NCBI RefSeq assembly: GCF_014196715.1
Contig: NZ_JACIEF010000004.1
Coordinates: forward strand, 248,001 to 312,000
DNA length: 64,000 nt
Reading direction: 5' to 3'
Source: Pedobacter zeae
Lineage (GTDB): Bacteria > Bacteroidota > Bacteroidia > Sphingobacteriales > Sphingobacteriaceae
This document shows positions 41,936 to 51,780 of this stretch, in pieces. The notes under the pieces are model-generated. The model was not told where the DNA came from and did no database searches. It worked only from the letters and a program-made list of their open reading frames with translations. The position numbers and the translations under genes are program-made. Each line of letters opens with the position of its first letter. Positions within the stretch are counted from its first letter, which is position 1.

Positions 41936-44014
41936 CTAGTTAAAATCTTCGGCTTTTAATGGCGGATTTACTAAGATATCTTTAATTAATACTGCAAATT
42001 CCTGAGAACCTTGCGGGGTTGTCACCGATTGAGTCAAAGTAAAAGGGAATAACACATCGCCAACTTTCTTGTAGTTTGAATATTCGGTAGATTGGCTAAT
42101 TTCAACGCCACCTTTGGTTGTGGTGCTCTCCTCTTTTAAAAGTAAGCCTGATTGGGTATCGTAATATTCCGTTTTCTTCTTACCCGATGGAGAAGTGACA
42201 TTTAATTTATACGCATCAGCAGTACCTACTTTTGCGGTTCCTGCCGCTTCGATTTTAGTCCCATCGGTTGCATAATATAATTGGGTTCCATAGCCTTTGT
42301 CATCTTTCTTTTCAGCCAGATCATCACCGGTTAATTCTGCTTTCCGGCCCATTTGCAACGAATAACCGGTTTTGCCATTGTAAACCTGTTTCATAGCAGT
42401 CTGGCCGCCCATAGCAATTTCCATGCTGCTAAGGTTAGGTGCCATGTTTTTAATGATCACCGTAAGTTTCTGGCCCTGCATTTCCATTTCGCCATTTTGC
42501 TGTAATGCCGTAATTTTTTTAACAGCTTGTTCACCGCCAATGGCCTTAACGTAGTTTTTGATAATTTCTGCAGGTGTAGCTGTTGGTATGGCCTGGGTTT
42601 CGGTTGCCTTAACAGCATTTGCATAACCATCATAAACCTTCGTTTTAAAACCTGCTTTAATTAAACCAGCCGTAAATGCATCGCTTTTACCTACAATAAC
42701 GATACGGGTATTATCATAATTGTAATATTTTCTGGCAACCCTTAAAATATCATCGGTAGTTACCGCATTTACCCTTTGCAGGTAGGTGCGGTAAAAATCT
42801 TTAGGTAAGTTATTAATTAAGATGTTACTGGCGAAGTTTGCTGTAAGTGCCGGGTTTTCCAAACCTAGTGCAAACGATCCGTTAAAAAGATTTTTGGCAT
42901 TCTGTAATTCATCAGCAGTAACCTTTGTCGTACGGATAGCATTAATTTCTCTTAAAAATTCGACCACTGCACTGTCAACTTTCTCATTTCTAACAGCTGC
43001 ATTAGCCGAGAATTTGGATTGGAAACGGCCCGATCCTGTGCTTGAATAGGCACCATAAGTGAAACCGTGTTTTTCGCGTAGGTTATTAAACAATCTCGAT
43101 TCAGAACCACCACCTAAAATCTGATTGGTTAATAAAACCGCGAAATAATCGGGACTACTCATTGGAAGTTCGATTAAGTTAACCACGGTAATCTCAGATT
43201 GAACGGCATTGCTTACATTGATAATATCAACTTCTGTTTTGGCAGGATTTGCAACCTTAGCCAGGACGGGAAGACTTAATGCTGCTCCTTTCCAATCGCC
43301 AAATGCTTTTTCGGCCAAAGCTTTTGCTGCTTCCGGTTTAATATCACCCACGAAGGTTAAATAACCTCTTGATGGGGTAATGTATTTTTGATAAGCGGCT
43401 TTAACATCTGCCAATGTAATGGAATTAAGGGAGCTTTCGGTCTCAAATTCTCCATTTGGATGGTTTTTGCCATAAGCCAGTGCATTTACTACACGTGCTG
43501 AAATGGCTTTTGCACTTTTTTCATTGGATTTTAAACCGGTAATGGTTTGCGATTTTAATTTCTCGAAAGATTCTGCCGGGAAAGCTGGTTTACGGATACT
43601 TTCGGCCAATAAATCAAATGCCTGTGGGAAATAACGGGTTAAGGCAGATACAGAACCGCCACCTGCTCCAGCACTTACATTGGCACCCAGCTGATCAACC
43701 GCTTCGTCAAATTGTGCTTTTGTTTTGGTCGTTGTACCTTCGTTAAGCATACCACCCAATAAATTTATTACGCCCGCTTTTGCACCTTCAGTAATTGGTC
43801 CTGCATCAATGCTGTAACTGGCTGAAACTTTAGGCAGTTTATGATTTTCTACCACCAAAACAGTAATGCCATTGGCCAATTTATAAATAACGGGATCGCC
43901 TATAGTAATCACCGGGGCCGGGCCTGGTTTTGGTTTATGGCTGCGATCTATAGTTTGTGCTGAAATACCTTGGGCCAATAAGGAAACTGCAGCTATTATG
44001 AATAATTTCTTCAT
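41936..44014 (-). CDS. M16 peptidase-like protein, inactive partner, with LolA-like tail
   Basis: 692 residues. Signal peptide, two M16 half-domains, but the HxxEH metal motif is absent at the place where it should be (GVINLLGGMLNEGT). It keeps the YGAYSSTGSGRF-type substrate loop. After about residue 480 there is an extra domain (VKAIGGEQAVKKITALQQNGEM to the end) that looks like the LolA/LppX-type beta fold. Probably forms a heterodimer with the active enzyme encoded just upstream, 32 nt away, in the periplasm. Confidence 0.88.
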   Translation of the reverse strand: MKKLFIIAAVSLLAQGISAQTIDRSHKPKPGPAPVITIGDPVIYKLANGITVLVVENHKLPKVSASYSIDAGPITEGAKAGVINLLGGMLNEGTTTKTKAQFDEAVDQLGANVSAGAGGGSVSALTRYFPQAFDLLAESIRKPAFPAESFEKLKSQTITGLKSNEKSAKAISARVVNALAYGKNHPNGEFETESSLNSITLADVKAAYQKYITPSRGYLTFVGDIKPEAAKALAEKAFGDWKGAALSLPVLAKVANPAKTEVDIINVSNAVQSEITVVNLIELPMSSPDYFAVLLTNQILGGGSESRLFNNLREKHGFTYGAYSSTGSGRFQSKFSANAAVRNEKVDSAVVEFLREINAIRTTKVTADELQNAKNLFNGSFALGLENPALTANFASNILINNLPKDFYRTYLQRVNAVTTDDILRVARKYYNYDNTRIVIVGKSDAFTAGLIKAGFKTKVYDGYANAVKATETQAIPTATPAEIIKNYVKAIGGEQAVKKITALQQNGEMEMQGQKLTVIIKNMAPNLSSMEIAMGGQTAMKQVYNGKTGYSLQMGRKAELTGDDLAEKKDDKGYGTQLYYATDGTKIEAAGTAKVGTADAYKLNVTSPSGKKKTEYYDTQSGLLLKEESTTTKGGVEISQSTEYSNYKKVGDVLFPFTLTQSVTTPQGSQEFAVLIKDILVNPPLKAEDFN

Positions 44015-44046
44015 GTTTTTAATAATTAAATGAAAACGCGGTCAGC

Positions 44047-45360
44047 TTATTTTTTTGGTAAGTAATACAATACAACTCTTTGGTTTTTGTTCAGGTATTT
44101 TTTTGCAACATCCCTGATCTCCTCACGGGTAATGGATCTGATTACCTCCAGTTCCTCGTTAATATCGTTCGTATCCTTATCGTGGAAAGTATAGCCATCG
44201 GCTAAATTTTCGGCTACACCAAGCATCTTACTGTTTGCGCTTACATAATTGTTTTCAAACTTGTTCTGCACCTTTTTGTAGTCGCTCTCGCTGATCAGAT
44301 CGGTTTGAAGACGTAAAACTTCTTCATCAATATCTTTTAAAAGATCGTTAAGCGGAGTGTTTTTGTTTGGTAAGGCAAGGGTGATGTAGGCTCCATAATC
44401 TTCTAATGAATAGTTAAAAGCGGCAACCTGCAACGCGGTTTTCTTTTGGTCGACCATTTTGGTACTCAATCTCGAGCTTCCACCTTCAGACAGGATTGAA
44501 CTGATCATCCCTAAAACCTTACTTTCTCTGGTTTTCATACCGGGCACGCGGTAAGCAGCAAAAATTGCAGGGATCTGGATGTTTGCATCATAAGCGGTAT
44601 CAATAATTTCTTTGGTAATTTCGGGTAGCTTATAATCTTTACGTACTATGGGTTCGCCCTTAGGTACTTCAGCAAAATAAGCTTTTACCAAAGCGCTGGT
44701 TTTATCGATATCCAGGTCGCCGGCAATGGTTAAAACCGCATTGTTGGGCACATAATATTTTTTAAAGAAAGCAATAAACTCATCTAATTTTGCAGCATCT
44801 AAGTGTTCCATCGAACCGATCGGTTGCCAGCGGTAAGGGTGGCCATCAAATAGGTGTGAGAAGATTTTTTCGGTAAATTTTCCATAAGGCGAATTATCGA
44901 TGCGCAGGCGTTTTTCTTCTTTTACTACTTCATTCTGTGTTTTTACACCACTTTCGTTAATCACCGGATGAAGCATTCGTTCGCTTTCCAGCCATAAACC
45001 CAGTTCCAGTTGGTTAGATGGGAAAAGTTCGAAATAAAAGGTACGGTCTTGCGTAGTGTTTGCATTGTTCTGGCCTCCATTACTGCTCACCAGTTTCATA
45101 AATTCACCTCTTTTGATGTTCTTAGAGCCTTCGAACAATAAATGTTCGAAAAAATGGGCAAAACCGGTACGCTGAGGATCTTCATCTTTTGATCCTACAT
45201 GATACATTACCGAAACTGCTACCACAGGAGCGGTTTTATCCTGGTGCAAAATAACATGCAGGCCATTGTCGAGGTCAAATTCGGTAAACTTTACCTTTTG
45301 TGCAGAAGCACTTAAGCAGAGGCCTGAAATAACCAAGGCAAGAAGCATTCTTTTTTTCAT
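44047..45360 (-). CDS. M16 zinc metallopeptidase, catalytic subunit
   Basis: 437 residues from ATG 45360, which opens a signal peptide (MKKRMLLALVISGLCLSASAQ). The inverted zinc motif HxxEH is intact in FAHFFEHLLFEG, with the downstream Glu in NAQTQDRTFYFE-like position (NTTQDRTFYFELFPSNQLE). Ends in the usual helical second half. Pitrilysin-type periplasmic peptidase; with the inactive partner it should form a PqqL/MPP-like chamber for short peptides. Confidence 0.93.
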   Translation of the reverse strand: MKKRMLLALVISGLCLSASAQKVKFTEFDLDNGLHVILHQDKTAPVVAVSVMYHVGSKDEDPQRTGFAHFFEHLLFEGSKNIKRGEFMKLVSSNGGQNNANTTQDRTFYFELFPSNQLELGLWLESERMLHPVINESGVKTQNEVVKEEKRLRIDNSPYGKFTEKIFSHLFDGHPYRWQPIGSMEHLDAAKLDEFIAFFKKYYVPNNAVLTIAGDLDIDKTSALVKAYFAEVPKGEPIVRKDYKLPEITKEIIDTAYDANIQIPAIFAAYRVPGMKTRESKVLGMISSILSEGGSSRLSTKMVDQKKTALQVAAFNYSLEDYGAYITLALPNKNTPLNDLLKDIDEEVLRLQTDLISESDYKKVQNKFENNYVSANSKMLGVAENLADGYTFHDKDTNDINEELEVIRSITREEIRDVAKKYLNKNQRVVLYYLPKK

Positions 45361-45480
45361 AGATAGTTTTTTTAAGGATTGGAAATAATCAAAATCAAGC
45401 AATTATTTCAGTAATAAGTTAATTTGGATTTTCACTGGCGTGAAATAATAAGAATGGACCTAAATTATGGGATTTTAAAT

Positions 45481-45510
45481 AAAAAAGCGAGTATTTCTAC
45501 CCGCTTTTTT
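45481..45510 (-). terminator. Terminator of pgi
   Basis: AAAAAAGCGAGTA and TACCCGCTTTTTT form a 13-bp stem with one mismatch, eight nt beyond the pgi stop. Confidence 0.88.
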
Positions 45511-45518
45511 ATTTAATT

Positions 45519-47165
45519 TTACCTCCAGGCCTTATATTGGTTAATTAAGCCATTGGTAGAACTGTCGTGGCTCGACACTTTTTCGTCGCCAGCCAGTTCC
45601 GGAAGGATCTTTTTGGCCAGTTGCTTGCCTAGTTCCACTCCCCATTGGTCGAAACTGAAAATGTTCCAGATTACCCCCTGAACAAATATTTTGTGCTCAT
45701 AAATGGCCACTAAACTACCCAAAGTATAAGGCGTTACCTTTTTCAATAAAATAGAGTTTGTAGGGCGGTTGCCTTCAAACACTTTAAATGGTGCGATTTT
45801 TTTAATTTCGGCATCCGATTTACCTTCTTTCTTTAATTCGGCTATAACCTCCTCTTCGGTTTTACCATTCATGAGGGCCTCGGTTTGCGCAAAAAAGTTA
45901 GACAATAAAATCGGATGGTGATCGCCTAACGGATTTAAACTCTGTGCAGGAGCGATAAAATCGGCAGGTATAATTCTGGTTCCCTGGTGGATCAACTGAT
46001 AAAATGCATGCTGACCGTTTGTGCCTGGCTCGCCCCAGATAATCGGTCCGGTTTCATAATCAACTTCATTGCCGTTCCGGTCTACATGTTTACCGTTACT
46101 TTCCATATCACCCTGTTGAAAATAAGCTGCAAAACGGTGCATGTATTGGTCGTAAGGTAAAATAACCTGCGTTTCTGCATTGTAGAAATTAATGTACCAA
46201 ACGCCTAACAGGCCCAGTATAACAGGCAAATTGCGCTCAAATTCCGCAGTTTTAAAGTGGTTATCGGTAGCGTGCGCTCCGGCCAGTAATTGTTTAAAGT
46301 TATCGAAGCCGATGCTTAACGAGATGGATAAACCAATAGCGCTCCACAACGAATAACGGCCTCCAACCCAGTCCCAGAATTCGAACATGTTCTCGGTATC
46401 GATACCAAAGGCCGAAACGTCTTTTGCATTGGTGGATAGGGCAGCAAAGTGTTTGGCAATATCGTTTTCTTTACCTCCTTTTTCTAAAAACCAGGTACGT
46501 GCAGAGTGCGCATTGGTCATGGTCTCCTGTGTAGTAAAGGTTTTCGATGCCACTAAGAATAAGGTGGTTTCAGCATCCAGATCTGCTAATGTTTCTGCTA
46601 TGTGGGTACCATCAATATTAGAAACGAAGTGAATATTTAAGTGGTTTTTGTAGTGCTTTAATGCTTCGGTAACCATAACGGGGCCTAAATCAGAACCACC
46701 GATGCCAATGTTTACAATATCTGTGATGGCTTTGCCTGTATAACCTTTCCATTCGCCACTGATAATGCTGTTGCTGAATTTCTCCATTTTAGCTAAAACT
46801 GCATTTACTTCAGGCATTACATCCTTACCATCGACCAAAATCGGGGTATTGCTTAAATTACGTAAAGCAATATGGAGTACTGAACGGTCTTCTGTTTCAT
46901 TGATCTTATCTCCGTTATACATCGATTTTATGGCTTCATCCAATTTGCACTCCCGTGCCAGTTGAATTAACAGCGCCAATGTTTCGTCGCTGATCCGGTT
47001 TTTGCTGTAGTCTAATAAAATATCTTCAAATAAAACAGAAAACTTGTTGAAACGATCCGCATCATCTGCAAAGAGATCTTTAATGCTTTTTTGATTAATA
47101 TCTATAAAATGATCGGCTAAATACTTGTAGGCCTCAGTTTCTGTAAAATTTACTTTAGGTAACAT
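45519..47165 (-). CDS. pgi: Glucose-6-phosphate isomerase
   Basis: 548 residues from ATG 47165 (an in-frame upstream start adds 11 unlikely residues). The PGI signatures are present: VGGRYSLWSAIGLS (signature 1 region), NIGIGGSDLGP for phosphate binding, GGKENDIAKHF, and the late GVIWNIFSFDQWGVELGK (signature 2). Catalytic Glu lies in the QGDMESNGKHVDRNG segment. Long-form enzyme of the E. coli kind. Interconverts glucose-6-phosphate and fructose-6-phosphate. Confidence 0.97.
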   Translation of the reverse strand: MLPKVNFTETEAYKYLADHFIDINQKSIKDLFADDADRFNKFSVLFEDILLDYSKNRISDETLALLIQLARECKLDEAIKSMYNGDKINETEDRSVLHIALRNLSNTPILVDGKDVMPEVNAVLAKMEKFSNSIISGEWKGYTGKAITDIVNIGIGGSDLGPVMVTEALKHYKNHLNIHFVSNIDGTHIAETLADLDAETTLFLVASKTFTTQETMTNAHSARTWFLEKGGKENDIAKHFAALSTNAKDVSAFGIDTENMFEFWDWVGGRYSLWSAIGLSISLSIGFDNFKQLLAGAHATDNHFKTAEFERNLPVILGLLGVWYINFYNAETQVILPYDQYMHRFAAYFQQGDMESNGKHVDRNGNEVDYETGPIIWGEPGTNGQHAFYQLIHQGTRIIPADFIAPAQSLNPLGDHHPILLSNFFAQTEALMNGKTEEEVIAELKKEGKSDAEIKKIAPFKVFEGNRPTNSILLKKVTPYTLGSLVAIYEHKIFVQGVIWNIFSFDQWGVELGKQLAKKILPELAGDEKVSSHDSSTNGLINQYKAWR

Positions 47166-47326
47166 AATCTTTGTTTTTTTGTAAAAGTAATAAAGCAAAA
47201 ATTTAAAACGGTCTTTTTAATGTTCAAAAATCATTAAGAATTTTAAATCTCAAATAAAGCGTGTAACTTTAATATCGACGTCCCTGTTAACTAACCGTTG
47301 ATTGTTTTACCATTAATTCTATCATT

Positions 47327-47836
47327 ATGTTAGAAAAATTAAATGAAATGGTACGTGAAAACGTACAGGAAAGTGTTGTAAACAATGCCGCTATTCCGAA
47401 TGAAAAAAATGAAGCGGTTATTCAGGCAGCTTCCGGTTCTATATTCGATAGTCTGAAAGATCAATTGTCATCAGGTAATATTGGTGCTTTAACTGATATT
47501 TTTAATGGAAATAAGGCAGAAGGTACCCAAGTTGCTGAACAGGTTTCCGGAAGTTTTATTGATAAATTAAGCGGACTGGGCATTAACGCTGATACGGCGA
47601 AATCCTTGGCATCGAGCATCATTCCCGGGCTTATTGCCAAGTTTACCCAAAAAACGAATGATCCTAACGACAGTTCTTTTAACATTAAGGATATTTTAGG
47701 GAGTTTGGGTGGCGATGACGGTAAGTTTGATGTAAGTGATGTAATCGGAATGTTCAATGGCGGGGGACAATCACAACAAGGTGGTCAGGCTGGTGAAGGC
47801 GGGATTATGGATAAGTTGAAAGGGATGTTCGGGTAA
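47327..47836 (+). CDS. Uncharacterised helical protein with Gly-rich tail
   Basis: 169 residues, no signal peptide. Repeated amphipathic pieces around FDSLKDQLSSGNIGALTDIFNG, DILGSLGGDDGKFDVSDVIGMFNGGG and IMDKLKGMFG, with Gln/Gly runs in the tail. The pattern is loosely like DUF937/YidB proteins but the match is weak. It sits alone before a palindrome and the NHL lipoprotein gene. Function unknown. Confidence 0.75.
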   Translation: MLEKLNEMVRENVQESVVNNAAIPNEKNEAVIQAASGSIFDSLKDQLSSGNIGALTDIFNGNKAEGTQVAEQVSGSFIDKLSGLGINADTAKSLASSIIPGLIAKFTQKTNDPNDSSFNIKDILGSLGGDDGKFDVSDVIGMFNGGGQSQQGGQAGEGGIMDKLKGMFG

Positions 47837-47849
47837 AAAATGAATGTCA

Positions 47850-47883
47850 GATACTTATTTCGATTTAATTCGAAATAAGTATC
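47850..47883. promoter_or_regulatory. Palindrome overlapping the -7 box of the NHL gene
   Basis: Perfect 14-bp arms GATACTTATTTCGA / TCGAAATAAGTATC around six bases. The right end overlaps a TATCTTTG -7 box (47880-47887), so a bound protein would block the promoter. It could also end the gene before. Confidence 0.6.
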
Positions 47884-47900
47884 TTTGTACAAAAAATACT

Positions 47901-49094
47901 ATGTTTAAAACGTTCTCTTTCCTAGCAGCCTGTTGCTTATTTATTTCTTGTTTCCTTTTTTCTTCTTGCGAAAAAGATGGGGGTATTAAAATCGATACCT
48001 TAAGAATCCTTGACACTCTTGATGTTGATCGCCCGATCAATCTAAAAGCTACTAAAGGAGTTTACGGAACACGAATTACAATATCGTGGACACCAATGCC
48101 GCTCGCCCAAAAATATCAATTATACAAATTTGATAATGCAGCTCAGAAATATGTTTTGTTAAAAGAATTAGCTGACACAACTTTTGATGATTCGGCGATT
48201 AGTAAATCCTTGACAAAGAATTTTTATAAGGTTAGAACTTACAATAGTCCGAAATCTTTTAGTAGATTCAGTGACGCAGATTTTGGATATACTTCTGCTT
48301 CCAATTACTATAAGGCACTTACTTTTGGTTCTGAGGGATCAGGAGCCTCACAGTTTAAATTTAATATGCACGTTGAGGTTGATAAAACCGGAAATATTTA
48401 TGTAAGTGATGAAGAGCTTAATAGGGTGCTCAAGTTTAGTGCTACTGGAGGCTTTATTGAGCAGTTTTATAGTGGGTCAGCAGCAAGAGCAATAGCCTTT
48501 TTTAATAACGGAAATTATATTGCAACACGTACACAAAGCAGCAGCTATGTTCAAATCTTTAATTCAAATAAACAACTGATCAAAGAATGGGGTACCTATG
48601 GAACAGGAGATAGCAATTTTGGGAACATTGAATGTTTGACAATCGATGATGACCAAAATATCTGGATTGTTGATGGTGTAAATCATAGGGTCAAAAAATA
48701 TGATCAAAATGGTAATTTATTATTAAAATTTGGAAAACAAGGGAAAGCTGATGGGGATTTTGATGCACCATTCGGGATCTGTTACTTTAAAAATAAGATA
48801 TATGTATCTGATACAAGAAATAACCGGATTGAGGTTTTTGACAAAAACGGTAAGTTTTTAAAGATTTTTGCTGTAAAGGGATACCTTTTTGGACTAAGGG
48901 CGTTTGGTGATAATATTTATATCGCCAACTCTGGCGAAAGTGTTATCATTAAGACTGATGAGAACGGAGATATTCAAGAAAAAATAGGTGCTGGTTCATT
49001 TTTGAATTTAGTAGATGTAACGGTTGCACCAAATGGAGATGTTCTGGCCTGCGACGTTTATGGCAGAAGAATAATTGTATTTAAAAAAGGTTAA
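47901..49094 (+). CDS. NHL-repeat lipoprotein
   Basis: 397 residues from ATG 47901, chosen over an upstream in-frame ATG because it opens a lipoprotein signal (FLAACCLFISCFLFSSC) and lies 13 nt after a -7 box. A fibronectin type III-like domain (RPINLKATKGVYGTRITISWTP) is followed by NHL beta-propeller blades: NIYVSDEELNRVLKFSATG, NIWIVDGVNHRVKKYDQNG, KIYVSDTRNNRIEVFDKNG, DVLACDVYGRRIIVF. Surface or periplasmic binding protein; ligand unknown. Base use is more AT-rich than in its neighbours. Confidence 0.85.
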   Translation: MFKTFSFLAACCLFISCFLFSSCEKDGGIKIDTLRILDTLDVDRPINLKATKGVYGTRITISWTPMPLAQKYQLYKFDNAAQKYVLLKELADTTFDDSAISKSLTKNFYKVRTYNSPKSFSRFSDADFGYTSASNYYKALTFGSEGSGASQFKFNMHVEVDKTGNIYVSDEELNRVLKFSATGGFIEQFYSGSAARAIAFFNNGNYIATRTQSSSYVQIFNSNKQLIKEWGTYGTGDSNFGNIECLTIDDDQNIWIVDGVNHRVKKYDQNGNLLLKFGKQGKADGDFDAPFGICYFKNKIYVSDTRNNRIEVFDKNGKFLKIFAVKGYLFGLRAFGDNIYIANSGESVIIKTDENGDIQEKIGAGSFLNLVDVTVAPNGDVLACDVYGRRIIVFKKG

Positions 49095-49116
49095 AATTAC
49101 TTTTCGAGAATTACAT

Positions 49117-49146
49117 AAAGCCATTCTTACAAAGGATGGCTTTTGT
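49117..49146 (+). terminator. Terminator of the NHL gene
   Basis: AAAGCCATTCTT / AGGATGGCTTTT stem with one G-U pair and four T, 22 nt after the stop. Confidence 0.75.
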
Positions 49147-49214
49147 CGTTTTACACAATTCCATCTCTGCGCAAAATTATTTAGCTTAGGGCACCTGAAC
49201 TAAACAATTTATTT

Positions 49215-50519
49215 ATGAAAAAAATATTTCTGATCGGTTTTTCGCTGATGGCATTAAACGCGCTAGCTCAAAAATCAGATTTAAGACCATTGGTTTCGAA
49301 AAAGGCAGATGCCATCGAACAAAAAGTAATTGCCTGGAGGCGCGATTTTCATGAACATCCCGAACTGGGTAATACCGAAGTAAGAACAGCGGGCATCATT
49401 GCGAAACACCTCGAATCATTAGGAATAAAGGTAACAACAGGTGTGGCCAAAACGGGCGTGGTAGGGGTTTTAAAAGGCGGTAAACCGGGCCCAGTTGTGG
49501 CTTTACGTGCCGATATGGATGGACTACCCGTTACGGAAAGGGTAGATATTCCATTTGCCTCAAAAGTGAAAACGCAATATAATGGACAGGAAGTGGGGGT
49601 AATGCATGCCTGCGGGCACGACAGTCATGTGGCCATTTTAATGGGCGTAGCGGAGGTACTGGCCTCCATGCAAAAAGATATTCAGGGAACAGTAAAATTC
49701 ATATTTCAGCCAGCAGAAGAAGGTGTACCTGCCGGAGATGAAGGTGGAGCAGCATTAATGATCAAAGAGGGGGTGCTCGAAAACCCTAAGGTTGATGTAA
49801 TTTTCGGACTGCACATCAATTCTCAAACCGAGGTTGGCGAGGTAACCTACCGTCCGGGTGGAACTATGGCTGCAGTAAACGATATGAAAATTACCGTTAC
49901 CGGCCGACAGGCACATGGTGCTTATCCATGGAGCAGCATCGATCCTGTGGTGATCTCTGCGCAGATCATCAATAACCTGCAAACCATTGTAAGCCGGAAC
50001 TTAAATGTAACTGAAAACCCTGGTGTGGTTACCATAGGCGCTATTAATGGAGGGGTACGGTCGAACATTATCCCGGAAAAGGTAGAGATGCTGGGTACCG
50101 TACGTAATTTCAGCAAAGAGGATGAGGCCATGTTTATTGAGCGTATCAAAACCATCGCAATCAAAACAGCAGAAGCGGGCGGTGCAACTGCCGAAGTTAA
50201 AATTCCCTACAGCAATCATTATCCCGTTACCTTTAATAATATTGCGCTAACCGAAAAAATGCTGCCAAGTATGCAATCTACAGCAGGCAAGGAGCATGTT
50301 AAGCTAAAGCCACCCGTTACCGGGGCCGAAGATTTTTCTTTCTTCCAGGAAAAAGTGCCAGGTCTTTTCGTGTTTTTGGGAGGAATGCCAAAAGGTAAAG
50401 ACCCATTAAAAGCACCATCGCACCATACACCAGATTTTTACCTCGATGAAAGTGGTTTTGTTTTAGGCGTTAAATTACTATCCAACCTTACGCTGGATTA
50501 TATGGCGATGAAGAAATAG
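49215..50519 (+). CDS. M20-family amidohydrolase, exported
   Basis: 434 residues. Signal peptide (MKKIFLIGFSLMALNALAQ), then HEHPELGNTE, RADMDGLPV, MHACGHDSHVAIL (metal-binding CGHD) and FQPAEEG (catalytic Glu), all as in aminoacylase / IAA-amino-acid hydrolase-type peptidases. The lid domain is around residues 210-320. The ends ADFSFF-type motif (GAEDFSFFQEKVPG) is present. Hydrolyses N-acyl amino acids or related amides in the periplasm; exact substrate open. Confidence 0.92.
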   Translation: MKKIFLIGFSLMALNALAQKSDLRPLVSKKADAIEQKVIAWRRDFHEHPELGNTEVRTAGIIAKHLESLGIKVTTGVAKTGVVGVLKGGKPGPVVALRADMDGLPVTERVDIPFASKVKTQYNGQEVGVMHACGHDSHVAILMGVAEVLASMQKDIQGTVKFIFQPAEEGVPAGDEGGAALMIKEGVLENPKVDVIFGLHINSQTEVGEVTYRPGGTMAAVNDMKITVTGRQAHGAYPWSSIDPVVISAQIINNLQTIVSRNLNVTENPGVVTIGAINGGVRSNIIPEKVEMLGTVRNFSKEDEAMFIERIKTIAIKTAEAGGATAEVKIPYSNHYPVTFNNIALTEKMLPSMQSTAGKEHVKLKPPVTGAEDFSFFQEKVPGLFVFLGGMPKGKDPLKAPSHHTPDFYLDESGFVLGVKLLSNLTLDYMAMKK

Positions 50520-50527
50520 TTTTATTC

Positions 50528-50626
50528 GTTCATTGGGTTAACCAGTTAATTGTTCTATGGAGACAATTGTTCATTGCATGATTGTTAACTGCAAATTGCT
50601 TTCGACCATGCGCTATGCTCAATGCG
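50528..50626. repeat. Degenerate heptad-like stretch before prfB
   Basis: TTG/CTG/ATG-type triplets recur with 7-nt steps in short runs (G at 50569 and 50576; 50584, 50591 and 50598; 50610, 50617 and 50624). The end resembles the GCG/GCC array before atpA. Weaker and more decayed than the atp arrays. Confidence 0.35.
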
Positions 50627-50632
50627 ATTTCC

Positions 50633-50640
50633 TATATTTG
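50633..50640 (+). promoter_or_regulatory. -7 box directly before prfB
   Basis: TATATTTG fits TAnnTTTG and ends four bases before the ATG, the same layout as hemW. Confidence 0.45.
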
Positions 50641-50644
50641 TTGC

Positions 50645-51719
50645 ATGACCAAAGAACAAATTCAGGATTTAAGGGACAGAGTAACGTCGCTGAGGAGGTA
50701 TCTTTGACGTTGATGAGCTACTTTACGCCATTCGCGAAGAAGAAAAATTAACAATGGCACCCGATTTCTGGGACGATCCAAAAAAAGCAGAAAAAATTCT
50801 AGCCGAAATCAGTGCAAAGAAAAAGTGGACAGATGGCTTTAATCATACCCATAATGCGGTTGAGGATGCGGTTGTAATGTTTGATTTTTTCCAATCCGGA
50901 GATGCTTCGGAAGCAGAAATGAAAGACCAGTTCGAGATCGCTAAAGTTGCTGTAGAAGAGCTTGAACTTAAAAATATGCTCCGGAACAAAGAAGACCAGC
51001 TTCCGGCCGTACTGCAGATTACCGCTGGTGCAGGTGGAACGGAAAGCTGCGACTGGGCCTACATGCTCATGCGGATGTACCTGATGTGGGGCGAAAAAAA
51101 CGGCTACAAAATTACCGAGCAAGATAGCCAGGAAGGGGAGATTGCGGGTATAAAATCAGTAACACTCCAGTTTGATGGCGATTTTGCATATGGTTACCTT
51201 AAAGGCGAAAACGGAGTACACCGTTTGGTACGGATTTCTCCATTTGATTCAAATGCCCGCAGGCACACCTCTTTTGCCTCAGTGTATGTTTATCCCCTGG
51301 TTGACGATACGATAGAGATCGATATTAATCCGGCCGATATAGAATTCGAAACCTTTAGGGCTGGTGGTGCCGGTGGACAAAATGTAAACAAGGTCGAAAC
51401 AGCTGTGCGCTTATATCACAAGCCTTCGGGTATTATTATTAAAAACCAGGAGTCGAGATCTCAGCTGCAGAATAAAGAGAATGCCATCCGATTATTAAAA
51501 TCACAGTTATACGAAATTGAGGAACGCAAGCGCAACGAAGCAACTGCATTGATAGAAGGGTCTAAAAAGAAAATAGAGTGGGGCTCGCAGATCAGAAGTT
51601 ATGTGCTGGACGACAGGCGGGTTAAAGATCACCGTACCAATTATCAGACTTCTAATCCCGATGCGGTTTTAAATGGAGATATCAACGACTTTTTAAAGGC
51701 ATATTTAATGGAGTTTTAG
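50645..51719 (+). CDS. prfB: Peptide chain release factor 2, with programmed +1 frameshift
   Basis: The gene starts at ATG 50645 and reads 20 codons to CTT then in-frame TGA (50705-50707). An AGGAGG internal Shine-Dalgarno-like site three bases before CTT-TGA-C gives the classic RF2 slip. After skipping one base, reading resumes at GAC 50706 and continues to 51719, for about 357 residues. RF2 hallmarks are the SPF stop-recognition motif (RISPFDS) and the GGQ loop (RAGGAGGQNVNK). RF2 thus limits its own synthesis. The internal ATG at 50754 is not the true start. Confidence 0.95.
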
Positions 51720-51780
51720 CCTATTGAAAACTAAGACAGCGATTTTAAATCAGATCTACTAAAAAAGAAACCAAATAGAT

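Noticed and set aside
50557..50751. 64-codon plus-strand frame before prfB
   Set aside because: It overlaps the true prfB leader in another frame; the RF2 start and frameshift site explain the region.
50754..51719. RF2 starting at the ATG at 50754
   Set aside because: The N-terminal 36 residues are encoded upstream through the frameshift; the short form would lack part of domain 1.
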